Assembly: GCF_900105455.1 (NCBI RefSeq)
Contig: NZ_FNSF01000002.1
Span: 179,501-243,500 of the forward strand
Reading direction: 5' to 3'
Length of the DNA stretch: 64,000 nt
Source: Tenacibaculum sp. MAR_2009_124
GTDB taxonomy: Bacteria > Bacteroidota > Bacteroidia > Flavobacteriales > Flavobacteriaceae
The notes under the pieces were generated by a model. The model searched no databases, was not told the origin of the DNA, and was given only the letters and a program-made list of their open reading frames with translations. Shown piece by piece: positions 27,492 to 37,712 of this stretch; the first letter of the stretch is position 1; each line of letters opens with the position of its first letter. The position numbers were made by a program, and so were the translations under genes.

Positions 27492-30479
27492 ATGAAAAAT
27501 AGTAAAATTTTACTCTTGTTATGTTTTTCTTTTTTGTTAGCTCAGTTAATGGTAGCGCAAGAGAAAACTATTTCAGGAGTTGTTACATCAAAAAATGATG
27601 GAGCGCCCCTACCGGGTGTTGGGGTTATTATCAAGGGGACATTAAAGGGGGTTGAAACTGATTTCGATGGGAAATATCAGGTTAAAGCTTCAGTTGGAGA
27701 TGTTTTACTTTTTACCTATGTGGGGATGAAAACTAAGTCAATTGTTGTTTCTACTCAAGAAACATTAAATGTGGCTTTAGAAGATTCAAATGTATTAAAT
27801 GAAGTGGTTGTAACCGCTTTAGGGATCAAAAAAACTAGAAAATCTTTAACTTATGCGGCGCAGGATGTAAATGCGCAGGAGTTAAGCAGGGTTAAACAAA
27901 CGAATCCCGTAAATAGCCTTTCGGGAAAAGTAGCTGGTTTAAATATTACCAGAAGTTCTTCAGGAGCTGGAGGTTCGGTAAAAGTAGTATTAAGGGGTAA
28001 TTCATCAATTGGGAATAACCAACCGTTGTACGTAATCGATGGTATTCCTTTAAATAATCCATCTTCTGGTCAACCAACTACGACGTTTGGTGATATCAAC
28101 GGAGGTAACAGAGATGGAGGAGATGCTTTGTCTTTAATAAATCCTGATGATATTGAGTCATTAACAGTGTTAAAAGGAGCATCTGCATCTGCATTATATG
28201 GTAGTGCAGGTTTAAATGGTGTTATTGTTATTAATACAAAGAAAGGGAAATCAGGTTCATTCAAAGTTGATGTGTCTTCGAATTTAGTAGTTGAAAGCGC
28301 CGCTTATATGATGGACTTTAACGATGAAGCGCAGAAGAATATTGATGGTTTTTATAGTGCAGGAACTACCAATATTAATTCATTTTCAATTTCTGGAGGT
28401 GTAGAAAAAGCTCAAACATATTTTTCTTACAGTAATACGTTTGCTGATGGTATTTTACCTACAAATTCTATGAAGCAACATACATTCAATGTAAGAGAAA
28501 CAGCAAAGCTTTTTGAAGACAAGTTAACTGTAAATGCGAGTGTAATGGGAACTACGCAAAGTATAGGGAATAGACCAGTTTCTGGTTTATACTTCAATCC
28601 ATTAGTAGGAGTTTACGGGTTCGAATCTCAAACAGAAAGTTTGTCAGACTATGAAAGATTTGATCAATATGATCCATCGAGAAATATTATGGCTCAACGA
28701 TGGTTTAGAGGAACTTCTGATATTGAGCAAAATCCTTATTGGATTTTAAATAGAAATGCAGGAGAAGATAAAAATAGTAAGTTAGTAGCTTCTTTAAACT
28801 TAAACTTTAAGATTAATGATTGGTTGTCTCTTCAAGCAAGAGGAACATATGATCAGTCAATTGTTGATTTTGAAAAGAAAATATACGCAACAACAGAAGC
28901 AACTTTAGCGCCAGCAAATGGACGTTATATAGTAAGAGAAGATGAGTTTACTCAAATGTATGGAGATCTGTTAGCTACTGTAAATACAAATATTACTGAT
29001 GAAATTTCGCTTTCTGGAATAGTAGGTGTAAGTACTACAAGAAATACAATAGATCGTTTTGCAGCCGATTCAGGAACGAATGGAGGTCTACAGTTTGCGA
29101 ATGTTTTTGCTTTACAAAATTTCAATGCAAATGCATCGGTGAGTTTTACCGAGAATTCTTTTGAAACAAGAACACAATCAATATTCTCAAGTGCAACAAT
29201 AGGATTCAATGAAAAAATATTTGTTGATTTAACGGCAAGAAATGACTGGACATCAACGTTACCAGAATCTAGTAATTCTTTCTTCTATCCATCAATTGGG
29301 GTTACAGGGATTATAAGTGATATAGTAAATGTTCCATTTGCAAAAGTGAGAGCTTCATATGGAGAAGTTGGTAGTGGATTCTTACCAGATCAAATCAGTC
29401 CTAATAATAGTATTTTATTCGGAGGAGGAGTAAATCCAATTGATCCAATTCGTCCGTATCCTGGAACCGTTCCAAAACCACAAAGACAAAGATCTTTTGA
29501 AATAGGTACTGAGTGGAAGTTTGATAAATTTGGATTTGATATTGGGTACTATTATACAAGTACGGTAAACCAGTATTTTGCAGTTCCAGTATCAACAACT
29601 ATTGTTTCTTCGGGGATTGCAGGTTTAAATGCAGGTGACATTGTGAATAAAGGGGTTGAGGCTTCTTTCTATGTAACTCCAGTTGATAATGATAACTTCA
29701 AGTGGACATCTACATTAAATTTTGCAACTAATAAAAATGAGATAGTATCTATTACTGGTGATGATGTAGATGGATTAATTCCTACAGATTTCTTTACCAT
29801 TTCTCCTAAAGGGGTAAATACATTTGGATCATATTTAGTAGAAGGTGGTTCTTTTGGAGATATTTATGCACAAGTAATTAAAAGAAACGCTGAAGGGTTA
29901 CCAATTTATGATAATGGAGCTTTAGTGATGGAGGATAGCGATTTAATTGACGGACTAACGAAAGTTGGTAATGCAAATCCTGATTTTGCTTTAGGGTTAA
30001 ACAATTCTTTCCAGTACAAGAACCTTAGCTTAGATTTCTTAATTGATGGTAAGTTTGGAGGAGAAACAGTGAGTATGACTGAATCTATTATTGAAGGCTT
30101 AAGTAATAACTCGGCAAGAGAAACGGCTAATGCGAATGTAACGGTAGCTGATTTAGGAGGTCAAACTTCGACATTAACAGCACAAGAGTACTATGGTTTA
30201 GCAGGAGGAAGAAATAGTTTTACTGGAGAATACGTGTATAGTGCAACGAATGTAAGATTAGCAGAATTGGCAGTTGGGTATAATTTTAATTTACCTGAAA
30301 ACTCATTCTTTAGGAGAGTAAAAGCATCATTAGTAGGAAATAATTTATTTTTCTTCTATAAAGATGCACCACATGATCCGAATATTGCTTTAAGTACCGG
30401 TAATGCATTACAAGGAGTTGATGTTCTTGGTTTACCTTCAACAAGAAGTGTCGGTTTAAATGTTAATTTATCTTTTTAA
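27492..30479 (+). CDS. SusC/RagA-type TonB-dependent outer-membrane transporter (pair 2)
   Basis: Second outer-membrane importer (995 aa) with signal peptide (cleavage near VAQ), carboxypeptidase-like domain, plug with GKVAGLNI, and barrel ending LNVNLSF. The domain from the signal peptide through VVVTALGIKK is nearly identical to pair 1, whereas the rest shows ordinary family similarity. This suggests duplication with later divergence or local gene conversion. Its SusD partner starts 11 bp downstream. Two adjacent pairs may split the work by oligomer length or type (inference). Confidence 0.93.
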   Translation: MKNSKILLLLCFSFLLAQLMVAQEKTISGVVTSKNDGAPLPGVGVIIKGTLKGVETDFDGKYQVKASVGDVLLFTYVGMKTKSIVVSTQETLNVALEDSNVLNEVVVTALGIKKTRKSLTYAAQDVNAQELSRVKQTNPVNSLSGKVAGLNITRSSSGAGGSVKVVLRGNSSIGNNQPLYVIDGIPLNNPSSGQPTTTFGDINGGNRDGGDALSLINPDDIESLTVLKGASASALYGSAGLNGVIVINTKKGKSGSFKVDVSSNLVVESAAYMMDFNDEAQKNIDGFYSAGTTNINSFSISGGVEKAQTYFSYSNTFADGILPTNSMKQHTFNVRETAKLFEDKLTVNASVMGTTQSIGNRPVSGLYFNPLVGVYGFESQTESLSDYERFDQYDPSRNIMAQRWFRGTSDIEQNPYWILNRNAGEDKNSKLVASLNLNFKINDWLSLQARGTYDQSIVDFEKKIYATTEATLAPANGRYIVREDEFTQMYGDLLATVNTNITDEISLSGIVGVSTTRNTIDRFAADSGTNGGLQFANVFALQNFNANASVSFTENSFETRTQSIFSSATIGFNEKIFVDLTARNDWTSTLPESSNSFFYPSIGVTGIISDIVNVPFAKVRASYGEVGSGFLPDQISPNNSILFGGGVNPIDPIRPYPGTVPKPQRQRSFEIGTEWKFDKFGFDIGYYYTSTVNQYFAVPVSTTIVSSGIAGLNAGDIVNKGVEASFYVTPVDNDNFKWTSTLNFATNKNEIVSITGDDVDGLIPTDFFTISPKGVNTFGSYLVEGGSFGDIYAQVIKRNAEGLPIYDNGALVMEDSDLIDGLTKVGNANPDFALGLNNSFQYKNLSLDFLIDGKFGGETVSMTESIIEGLSNNSARETANANVTVADLGGQTSTLTAQEYYGLAGGRNSFTGEYVYSATNVRLAELAVGYNFNLPENSFFRRVKASLVGNNLFFFYKDAPHDPNIALSTGNALQGVDVLGLPSTRSVGLNVNLSF

Positions 30480-30489
30480 AATTTAGACA

Positions 30490-32097
30490 ATGATGAAAAT
30501 AAGAAAATATATACCACTTGCTTTAGCTGGCTTATTATTTGTTAGCTGTGGTGATTTGGAACAGTTTAATGTGAATGATAAAAACATTTCACAAGAACAA
30601 TTAGAAGTTGATTTTCAGCATGTAGGATCTAAGTATAGACCTATCTTTGAAAATATTTATCAGTACCAACCAGCATGGTCTTATCAGTTGCAGCAAAACT
30701 TAAATGCTGATGTATATTCTGGTTATTTGACAAACCCTAGACCTTTTGTTGCGGGAGCAAATAATACTACTTATAATTTAGTTAGTGGTTGGAATAATTT
30801 TATTTGGACGGTTCCTTATCAAAATGTGATGAACAATGTTCAATCTATTAGTGAGTTGACTGAAAATGACTTTCCTACGTTATATGGTGTCAATTTAATT
30901 TTAAAAGTTGCTGCAATGCACCGTGTAACTGATGTTTTCGGACCAATAGTTTATACAAATTTTGGAGACTTAAATAATGCTGGGGTATACGATTCTCAAC
31001 AAGAAGTATATAATGCATTCTTTAGTGAATTAGATGTAGCTGTAGCTAATTTAAATGCTGATATCAGTAGTACTCGATTTAGTGAATTTGATATGTCTTA
31101 TAGTGGAGATTATTCAAAATGGTTAAAATTGGCGAATTCATTACGTTTGCGTTTGGCTATTCGTATATCGAAAGTTGATCCTGCTAAGGCACAACAAGAA
31201 GGAGAAAAGGCATTAGCTGAATCGAATGGTTTAATGGAATCAAATGCTGATGGTTTCTTTGTAAATGGATCTCTTCCTCATCCTTTATCTGTAATTGATA
31301 ATTCTTGGGGAGATATTCGAATGAATGCTTCTATGGAATCTATACTTGTAGGTTATAATGATCCAAGAGCTGATAAGTTTTTTCAAGAAGTGAATCCTGG
31401 AGACCAATCAACAACTCCAGTATCTCCTGGGAACTTGAAAGGAGTTAGAGCGGGATTACCTTTATTACCAGGTTATGCGGATGAAATTGCGCAAAAAGCA
31501 GATTATATTACTTTTGGTGTTATTAATGATGAACTTCATACATCACAAGTACAATTAATGACTGCAGCAGAAGTAGCTTTTTTGAAAGCTGAAGCATCTT
31601 TAAGAGGTTGGACTGGAGCAGGTGATGCGAAAGCCAACTATGAACAAGGAATTGATTTGTCATTCCAACAGCATCAAGCAGGAGGATCGTCGACTTATGT
31701 TATGGATAATACGTCTGCACCTGCAGATTATGTAGATCCAGTAAATGCTGCTAATAATATTGCAGCAATGAGTACAATTACGATTGCTTGGGATGACGCT
31801 GGTACAAATGAAGAGAAATTAGAAAAAGTGATCACTCAAAAATGGATTGCAATGTTCCCAGAAGGACAAGAAGCATGGAGTGAATATAGAAGAACTGGAT
31901 ATCCAAAAATTTTCCCTGTAGTAAGTAACCAAAGCGGGGGAACTGTTGATACCGATATTCAAATTAGAAGAATTCCTTTTGTAGATAGTGAGTATTCTAC
32001 AAATGCAGCAAACGTTCAAAATGCTGTTACTTTATTGGGAGGATCCGACAATGGAGGAACCCGCCTTTGGTGGGATACTGGAAACAGTAACTTCTAA
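30490..32097 (+). CDS. SusD/RagB-type surface lipoprotein (pair 2)
   Basis: 535-residue lipoprotein with lipobox VSC (Cys20), followed by GDLEQFNVNDKN. It carries the SusD helical/TPR core and the C-terminal RLWWDTGNSNF. The start is MM; either Met could be used. It clearly belongs to the same family as the first SusD but is not a near copy of it, unlike the N-termini of the SusC proteins. A terminator at 32118-32150 follows, so nagB downstream is probably a separate unit. Confidence 0.92.
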   Translation: MMKIRKYIPLALAGLLFVSCGDLEQFNVNDKNISQEQLEVDFQHVGSKYRPIFENIYQYQPAWSYQLQQNLNADVYSGYLTNPRPFVAGANNTTYNLVSGWNNFIWTVPYQNVMNNVQSISELTENDFPTLYGVNLILKVAAMHRVTDVFGPIVYTNFGDLNNAGVYDSQQEVYNAFFSELDVAVANLNADISSTRFSEFDMSYSGDYSKWLKLANSLRLRLAIRISKVDPAKAQQEGEKALAESNGLMESNADGFFVNGSLPHPLSVIDNSWGDIRMNASMESILVGYNDPRADKFFQEVNPGDQSTTPVSPGNLKGVRAGLPLLPGYADEIAQKADYITFGVINDELHTSQVQLMTAAEVAFLKAEASLRGWTGAGDAKANYEQGIDLSFQQHQAGGSSTYVMDNTSAPADYVDPVNAANNIAAMSTITIAWDDAGTNEEKLEKVITQKWIAMFPEGQEAWSEYRRTGYPKIFPVVSNQSGGTVDTDIQIRRIPFVDSEYSTNAANVQNAVTLLGGSDNGGTRLWWDTGNSNF

Positions 32098-32117
32098 TTA
32101 TTAAACTTTGTTAAGAT

Positions 32118-32150
32118 AATCGAGAATGTAAACACATTCTCGATTGTTTT
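32118..32150 (+). terminator. Terminator of SusC/D pair 2
   Basis: 12-bp perfect inverted repeat (32118-32129 with 32134-32145), loop AAAC, followed by GTTTTT. Confidence 0.8.
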
Positions 32151-32246
32151 TAGTGGCATTTTTATAGCGTTTAGTCGAAAAAACTATAAAAAACTTAGGT
32201 ATGCCTATAATTTTACCGTTGTATTTACATTAAGTTAGAGATTAGT

Positions 32247-34169
32247 ATGGTTATGTCAAATTTTAAAGAGATAAGTTTTCAACCTGCAGGACAGTTTGAG
32301 GAAACACGTTTTGAAAAAAATCACAACGTAATATTTGAAAATTCACTAGAGGCTTCAAAAGTAGTTGCTAAGGAGATAGCTGATTTAATTGTTAGCAAAG
32401 CAAGCCAAGGAGCAAAATGTGTTTTAGGATTGGCGACAGGTTCTTCTCCTATTAAAGTGTATGAAGAATTAGTAAGGTTACATAAAGAAGAAGGATTAAG
32501 TTTCGCTAATGTAATTACATTTAATTTAGATGAATATTGGCCAATGCAGCCAGATGATATTCAAAGTTATCATTACTTCATGCATGAGCATTTGTTCAAT
32601 CATGTTGATATATTACCTGAGAATGTTCATGTTCCTGATGGAACAATTAAACCTGAGGATGTTTATCAATACTGCGTAGATTACGAATTAAAAATAAAAG
32701 AAGCTGGTGGATTGGATTTTCAATTATTAGGAATTGGAAGAACAGGACATATCGGATTTAACGAGCCAGGTTCTCATTATAATTCAAGTACTAGAAGTAT
32801 AACTCTAGATCATATTACCAGAGAAGATGCGGCTTCTAGCTTTTTAGGGCTAGATAATGTTCCAAGAAGAGCTATTACAATGGGAATTAGTACCATTAAA
32901 AAAGCTAAAAGAGTTGTATTACTTGCTTGGGGAGAAGGTAAAGCAAAGGTACTTCAAAGAACTATTGAAGGAGAAATTACTTCGCAAGTACCTGCAACTT
33001 ACTTACAAGAGCATGATAATTCTACTTTTGTAATGGACAAGGAAGCAGCTTCTGAATTAACAAGAATAAAAACACCATGGTTGGTAACGTCATGTGTTTG
33101 GACAGAAGAGCTTAAAAAGAAGGCTATTTTCTGGTTGAGCGATGTTGTAAATAAACCAATTTTAAAACTTACGGATAAAGATTATAATGATAATGGAATG
33201 GCTAGTTTACTAGTTGAGGAAGGTACTTCATATGAGTTAAATATTAAAATGTTTAATAGTCTTCAAAGAACCATTACAGGTTGGCCAGGAGGAAAACCGA
33301 ATGCAGATGATTCTAAGCGACCTGAAAGAAGTACACCAGAGAAAAAAAGAGTTATAATTTTTAGTCCTCATCCAGATGATGATGTAATCTCAATGGGAGG
33401 AACATTTGATAGATTGGTTGAACAAGGACACGAAGTTCATATAGCTTATCAAACTTCAGGAAATATTGCAGTGTCTGATGAAGATGCTCTTCGCTTTGCT
33501 GAGGTGTCAAAGATGTTAAGCCCAGATTCTGATAGGATTGGTAATGTAATTAATGCTATTAGAAATAAAGGAGCAAATGAAATTGATGCATTGGATGTGA
33601 GAAAGTTAAAAGGGGAAATTAGAAAGGCAGAATCGTTAGGAGCGACAAGATATATGGGAGTTCCTGATGAGAATGTACATTTCTTAAACTTACCTTTTTA
33701 TGAAACAGGAAAAGTAAAGAAAGATAAATTATCTAAGGCTGATATTGATATTATGTGTAGCCTAATTGAAAAGGTAAAACCTCACCAGATATATGCAGCT
33801 GGAGATTTAGCTGATCCACATGGAACTCACAAAGTTTGTTTAGATTCTCTTTTCGAAGCTTTAGATGTTTTGAAGAAAGAAAACTATATGAATGATTGTT
33901 GGGTTTGGTTATATCGTGGAGCTTGGTTTGAATGGCAACCGCATGAAATAGAAATGGCGGTTCCAATGAGTCCTGACCAAGTTGTTAAAAAAAGACATGC
34001 AATTTTCTATCACCAATCTCAAAAAGACAACGTTATGTTCCAAGGAAATGACGCGAGAGAGTTTTGGGTAAGAGCAGAAGATAGAAATAGGTTAACAGCG
34101 GAAAAATATAGAAATCTTGGAATGGCAGATTATGCAGCCATAGAAGCGTTTAAACGCTACCATTTCTAA
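32247..34169 (+). CDS. nagB: Glucosamine-6-phosphate deaminase fused to a LmbE/PIG-L deacetylase-like domain
   Basis: Cytoplasmic enzyme of amino-sugar breakdown (640 aa), more than twice the length of E. coli NagB. Residues about 25-300 are the NagB isomerase/deaminase domain with TFNLDEYW (Asp95 = catalytic Asp72 of E. coli) and GIGRTGHIGFNEP (His168, Glu173). Thr166 stands where E. coli NagB has Asp141. Residues about 368-630 form a LmbE/PIG-L domain with the metal motif SPHPDDD (375-379) and a later DPHGTH (His525, His528). The domain could deacetylate GlcNAc-6-phosphate (inference), as no nagA is in the window. The start could be Met1 or Met3. Confidence 0.9.
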   Translation: MVMSNFKEISFQPAGQFEETRFEKNHNVIFENSLEASKVVAKEIADLIVSKASQGAKCVLGLATGSSPIKVYEELVRLHKEEGLSFANVITFNLDEYWPMQPDDIQSYHYFMHEHLFNHVDILPENVHVPDGTIKPEDVYQYCVDYELKIKEAGGLDFQLLGIGRTGHIGFNEPGSHYNSSTRSITLDHITREDAASSFLGLDNVPRRAITMGISTIKKAKRVVLLAWGEGKAKVLQRTIEGEITSQVPATYLQEHDNSTFVMDKEAASELTRIKTPWLVTSCVWTEELKKKAIFWLSDVVNKPILKLTDKDYNDNGMASLLVEEGTSYELNIKMFNSLQRTITGWPGGKPNADDSKRPERSTPEKKRVIIFSPHPDDDVISMGGTFDRLVEQGHEVHIAYQTSGNIAVSDEDALRFAEVSKMLSPDSDRIGNVINAIRNKGANEIDALDVRKLKGEIRKAESLGATRYMGVPDENVHFLNLPFYETGKVKKDKLSKADIDIMCSLIEKVKPHQIYAAGDLADPHGTHKVCLDSLFEALDVLKKENYMNDCWVWLYRGAWFEWQPHEIEMAVPMSPDQVVKKRHAIFYHQSQKDNVMFQGNDAREFWVRAEDRNRLTAEKYRNLGMADYAAIEAFKRYHF

Positions 34170-34358
34170 GAAGAGAATTGTCTTAATAAAACTTCTTCAT
34201 TGGCTTTGTATTTAGAAAACTTAGCCAATGGAGATTTATGCTTATAATTCTTTTTGTTGTTTGTATTGGTTCTAAATAACAGAAGAAGGGTCTAAGTGGA
34301 ACATTGAATAAAAAAAAGAAAATATATAGATTACAAACGATTAAAAAAGAAAACAATA

Positions 34359-36413
34359 ATGACTACCAGAATAGTGAAAATTACATTTTTAGCCCTAATA
34401 CTTGTTTCTTCTGCAATATGCGGTCAGGTCAAGCTTTCAGAAAAGTATAATTTAATGCCTTGGCCAAAGAAAATTGAAAGTAATGAGAATCGGGTTAAAA
34501 TAGTTAATGATTTTACTATTTCTATAAATAAAAAAGAAGGTCGTGTTTATGATTACGCAGTAAATATTCTTCGAAGAATAACAAACCGAACAGGGGTTTT
34601 TGTGGAAAGAGGTTTTCCTGTAATTAATGGAAAAAACGCTACAGTTAAAGTTGACTTTGCTGAGGTGGCTGAATTAAAACTTGGGGTTGATGAATCATAT
34701 GAATTAAAGGTAAACAATGGTTCTGTCGAGATTAGCTCAAAAACTGATATCGGAGCACTTAGAGGTTTAGAAACTTTAGTTCAACTAATTGATCACAATG
34801 ATAGCGAGTTTTTTATTGATGGTGTAACAATCGAAGACACTCCGAGGTATGATTGGAGAGGTGTGATGATTGATGTGTCAAGACACTTTCACCCAATGGA
34901 GGTATTAAAAAGAAATTTAGATGCGATGGCATCTATGAAAATGAATGTTTTTCATTGGCATTTATCAGATGATCAAGGATTTCGTTTTAAGTCTGATACG
35001 TATCCTCGATTACATGAATTAGGGTCAGATGGTTTGTATTATACAAAGCCTCAAATAAAAGATATTGTCTCTTATGCAAATGAAAGAGGTATTAGAGTGG
35101 TTCCAGAAATTGATGTTCCTGGACATGCAACGGCAATATTAGCAGCGTATCCAGAATTAGGAAGTAAGGATGGATTCGATTATAAAGTAGAAAGGTTCTC
35201 TGGCGTTTTTGATCCTACATTAAATCCTATTAATCCAAAAGTATATACATTTTTAGATAACCTATTTGCAGAAATTGTTCCATTATTTCCTGATGCTTAT
35301 TTCCATATTGGAGGTGATGAAAATGAAGGGAAACATTGGGATGAGAATAAAGAAATTCAGCAATTTAAAAGTAAAAAGGGATTTAAAAACAATCATGATT
35401 TACAAACCTACTTTAATATTAAATTGCAAAAGATACTTGCTAAGTATGATAGAAAATTAATGGGATGGGATGAGATTATGACCGATGGAATGCCTAAAAG
35501 TGCTATTATTCATTCTTGGAGAGGAGTCAACGAAGGTTTTAAAGACGGTACTTTAATTGAAGCCGTTAAAAATGGATACCAAGCTGTATTGTCAAATGAT
35601 TATTATATCGATAGACTTCAATCTGTTGACCATCATTATCTTTTTGATCCAGCAGGAGATGTGCCATTGACAAAAGAAGAAGAAAATAGAGTTTTAGGTG
35701 GTGAAGTTACAATGTGGAGTGAGTTGGTTACACCATTAACAGTAGATTCACGAATTTGGCCAAGAACCGCTGCAATTGCAGAAAGATTTTGGTCTTCAAA
35801 AGAAGTGAAAGATCTTAAGAGTATGCGTAAGCGATTAGCTGTAGTTAGTCTTCAGTTAGAAGAATTGGGAGTAACTCATTTAAGCTATAGAAATCAATTA
35901 TTAAGAAATATAACAAAGTCGAATAAAACCGAGTCTTTAGAGGTATTAACTTCAATTTTTGAACCTTTAAAAATATATACGAGAAATGAAGGAGGTACAG
36001 AATATAAAACATTTTCTCCTTTTACCTTGTTTGCAGATGCCTGTGTAGTTGATGCGGAAGATGCATATAAATTTAATCTGTTGGTAGATTCATATACAAA
36101 TAATCCAACAGTTGAGGAAAGTGAAAAATTACAGGTTCATTTTGGAAAATGGATAGATGGTTACACAAAATTTAAAGAATTAAAGAAAAACCCAATTCTT
36201 AACGAATTAGGAGGTCATTATAAAAACTTACATAAAGTGTCTTCAATATACCTTGATGTTTTACGAGGCGAAGGAGTGAATAAATCGCGATTTTCGGAAA
36301 TAGAAAAAGTTATAGAAGAGCTTAAGAAGCCTATGGTAGATACGGAATTGGTAATTGTATCTGGAATGGAAAAACTTCTTAAAACGCTTAAAAGTAAAGG
36401 GAATATAAAATAG
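34359..36413 (+). CDS. Exported beta-N-acetylhexosaminidase (GH20)
   Basis: Family 20 glycoside hydrolase releasing terminal GlcNAc (or GalNAc) from oligosaccharides (684 aa). A signal peptide (about 1-22) targets it to the periplasm or beyond; Cys21 lies in SAIC, which is not a good lipobox. The order is GH20 N-terminal domain (about 30-160), catalytic barrel from YDWRGVMIDVSRHFHP (164-179) with FHWHLSDDQG, and the catalytic pair Asp320-Glu321 in HIGGDENEG. The C-terminal part (about 500-684) is helical. It fits the locus by feeding GlcNAc to NagP and the kinase. No endochitinase (GH18/19) is seen in the window. Confidence 0.94.
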   Translation: MTTRIVKITFLALILVSSAICGQVKLSEKYNLMPWPKKIESNENRVKIVNDFTISINKKEGRVYDYAVNILRRITNRTGVFVERGFPVINGKNATVKVDFAEVAELKLGVDESYELKVNNGSVEISSKTDIGALRGLETLVQLIDHNDSEFFIDGVTIEDTPRYDWRGVMIDVSRHFHPMEVLKRNLDAMASMKMNVFHWHLSDDQGFRFKSDTYPRLHELGSDGLYYTKPQIKDIVSYANERGIRVVPEIDVPGHATAILAAYPELGSKDGFDYKVERFSGVFDPTLNPINPKVYTFLDNLFAEIVPLFPDAYFHIGGDENEGKHWDENKEIQQFKSKKGFKNNHDLQTYFNIKLQKILAKYDRKLMGWDEIMTDGMPKSAIIHSWRGVNEGFKDGTLIEAVKNGYQAVLSNDYYIDRLQSVDHHYLFDPAGDVPLTKEEENRVLGGEVTMWSELVTPLTVDSRIWPRTAAIAERFWSSKEVKDLKSMRKRLAVVSLQLEELGVTHLSYRNQLLRNITKSNKTESLEVLTSIFEPLKIYTRNEGGTEYKTFSPFTLFADACVVDAEDAYKFNLLVDSYTNNPTVEESEKLQVHFGKWIDGYTKFKELKKNPILNELGGHYKNLHKVSSIYLDVLRGEGVNKSRFSEIEKVIEELKKPMVDTELVIVSGMEKLLKTLKSKGNIK

Positions 36414-36652
36414 TATAGGTAAAACGAGGGAGTAATCAATTATGATTAGAATAGGGAGAAGGTTTTAGTTATTTAAAATCTTAAAACTCTTTAAATACTG
36501 TTATGGATATGATAGTATAAGGTTCTATGTTTATATAAACATAGATTATAAAAGTTGTTTTTGGGGGATTCTTAGCTTTTCAATGAAGAGTATGAGATCA
36601 TTTTGAAAATAAGTGATAGGGATAATTTTTACAACACAAGTTTCTTAAAGTT

Positions 36653-37531
36653 ATGATATTAATTGCGGACAGCGGTTCAACGAAATGCGACTGGATTTTA
36701 TTGAATGAAAACGATAATACTATTGTTAATAGAATTAGAACAAACGGAGTTAATCCGTCGGTATTAAAAAAGAAAAATATAAAAGAAGTTATCGCGAATT
36801 GCGATGAGTTAAATGAATATAAAGGCTCGGTAAGTTCTATTTATTTTTTTGGAGCTGGTTGTAACAATGCAAAAGGAGAAGATAAAATAAGGAAAGTTTT
36901 TAGTGATAACTTTCCCGTAGTAGAGAAAATAGTAGTAAAAGAAGATTTAATGCTAGCTGTGTTCGCGGCCTCACAAGATGCATCAGTAGTATGTATTTTA
37001 GGTACGGGATCTAATTGTTGTTTTTATAATGGTGAAGAAATTGATCAAAGAGTAAAGGCAATGGGATATATTCTTATGGATGAAGGTAGTGGTAATCATT
37101 TGGGAAAAGAGGTTTTAAAAGGGTATTATTATAAAGATTTACCAGAAGATTTAAAGTTTTCCTTAGAGAAAGAGTTTCAATTGGATGATGATAGGGTACT
37201 ATCGAAATTGTATGGAGCAAAAATGCCTAATAAATATCTTGCTCAGTATGCAAGATTCTTATTTGAAAATATAGAACATCCATATGCTAAAAATATTGTA
37301 ATCAAATGTATTTCTGAGTTTATAGACAAACAGCTGGTTAAATATAAAGATGAACTAGGTAAAGTTCCTTTGTATTTTATAGGCTCTGTTGGGTATCATG
37401 CGAGAGATATTATTAAAGAAGAATTGGAAAAAAGAGGATTTAGAGCACCTGAAAACTTTATAAGAAGACCTTTAACCGCGTTTATACAATCGGTGAAGGA
37501 AGATAAAGCGTTTTTAAGTAAGGTGGTTTAA
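36653..37531 (+). CDS. N-acetylglucosamine kinase, BadF/BcrA ATPase family
   Basis: Cytoplasmic sugar kinase (292 aa) of the ASKHA fold, of the group that includes eukaryote-like GlcNAc kinase. Visible motifs are the phosphate-1 loop ADSGSTKCDW (residues 5-14), GTGSNCCFYNG (about 116-126, phosphate 2), MDEGSGNHLGKEV (about 139-151) and GSVGYHA near residue 256. It would make GlcNAc-6-phosphate for the NagB fusion. The 239-bp gap before it shows nothing I can name. A 36-base palindromic terminator (37618-37653) follows. Confidence 0.88.
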   Translation: MILIADSGSTKCDWILLNENDNTIVNRIRTNGVNPSVLKKKNIKEVIANCDELNEYKGSVSSIYFFGAGCNNAKGEDKIRKVFSDNFPVVEKIVVKEDLMLAVFAASQDASVVCILGTGSNCCFYNGEEIDQRVKAMGYILMDEGSGNHLGKEVLKGYYYKDLPEDLKFSLEKEFQLDDDRVLSKLYGAKMPNKYLAQYARFLFENIEHPYAKNIVIKCISEFIDKQLVKYKDELGKVPLYFIGSVGYHARDIIKEELEKRGFRAPENFIRRPLTAFIQSVKEDKAFLSKVV

Positions 37532-37617
37532 GAGTTCTAGCTAAAAACTGATACTATGGGGCTTCATAATAACTATTAGTTATTATAAATAGTTCATATA
37601 GAAATAAAATAAAAGCC

Positions 37618-37653
37618 AAAAAACGTCTGCAAGTGCACTTGCAGACGTTTTTT
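37618..37653 (+). terminator. Terminator after the GlcNAc kinase
   Basis: Perfect 36-base palindrome centred on AAGTGCACTT with flanking A6/T6, so it can work in both directions. It ends the sugar locus before the NO-response cluster. Confidence 0.85.
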
Positions 37654-37712
37654 AATTTATAAGATTAAGAAGTTGTAGTAAAATAATTTGTAAAATTTTT
37701 ATAAAAGACTTC

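Noticed and set aside
34198..34230. Inverted repeat CATTGGCT/AGCCAATG after nagB as terminator
   Set aside because: Eight pairs with an 18-base loop and no T-run; too weak to call.
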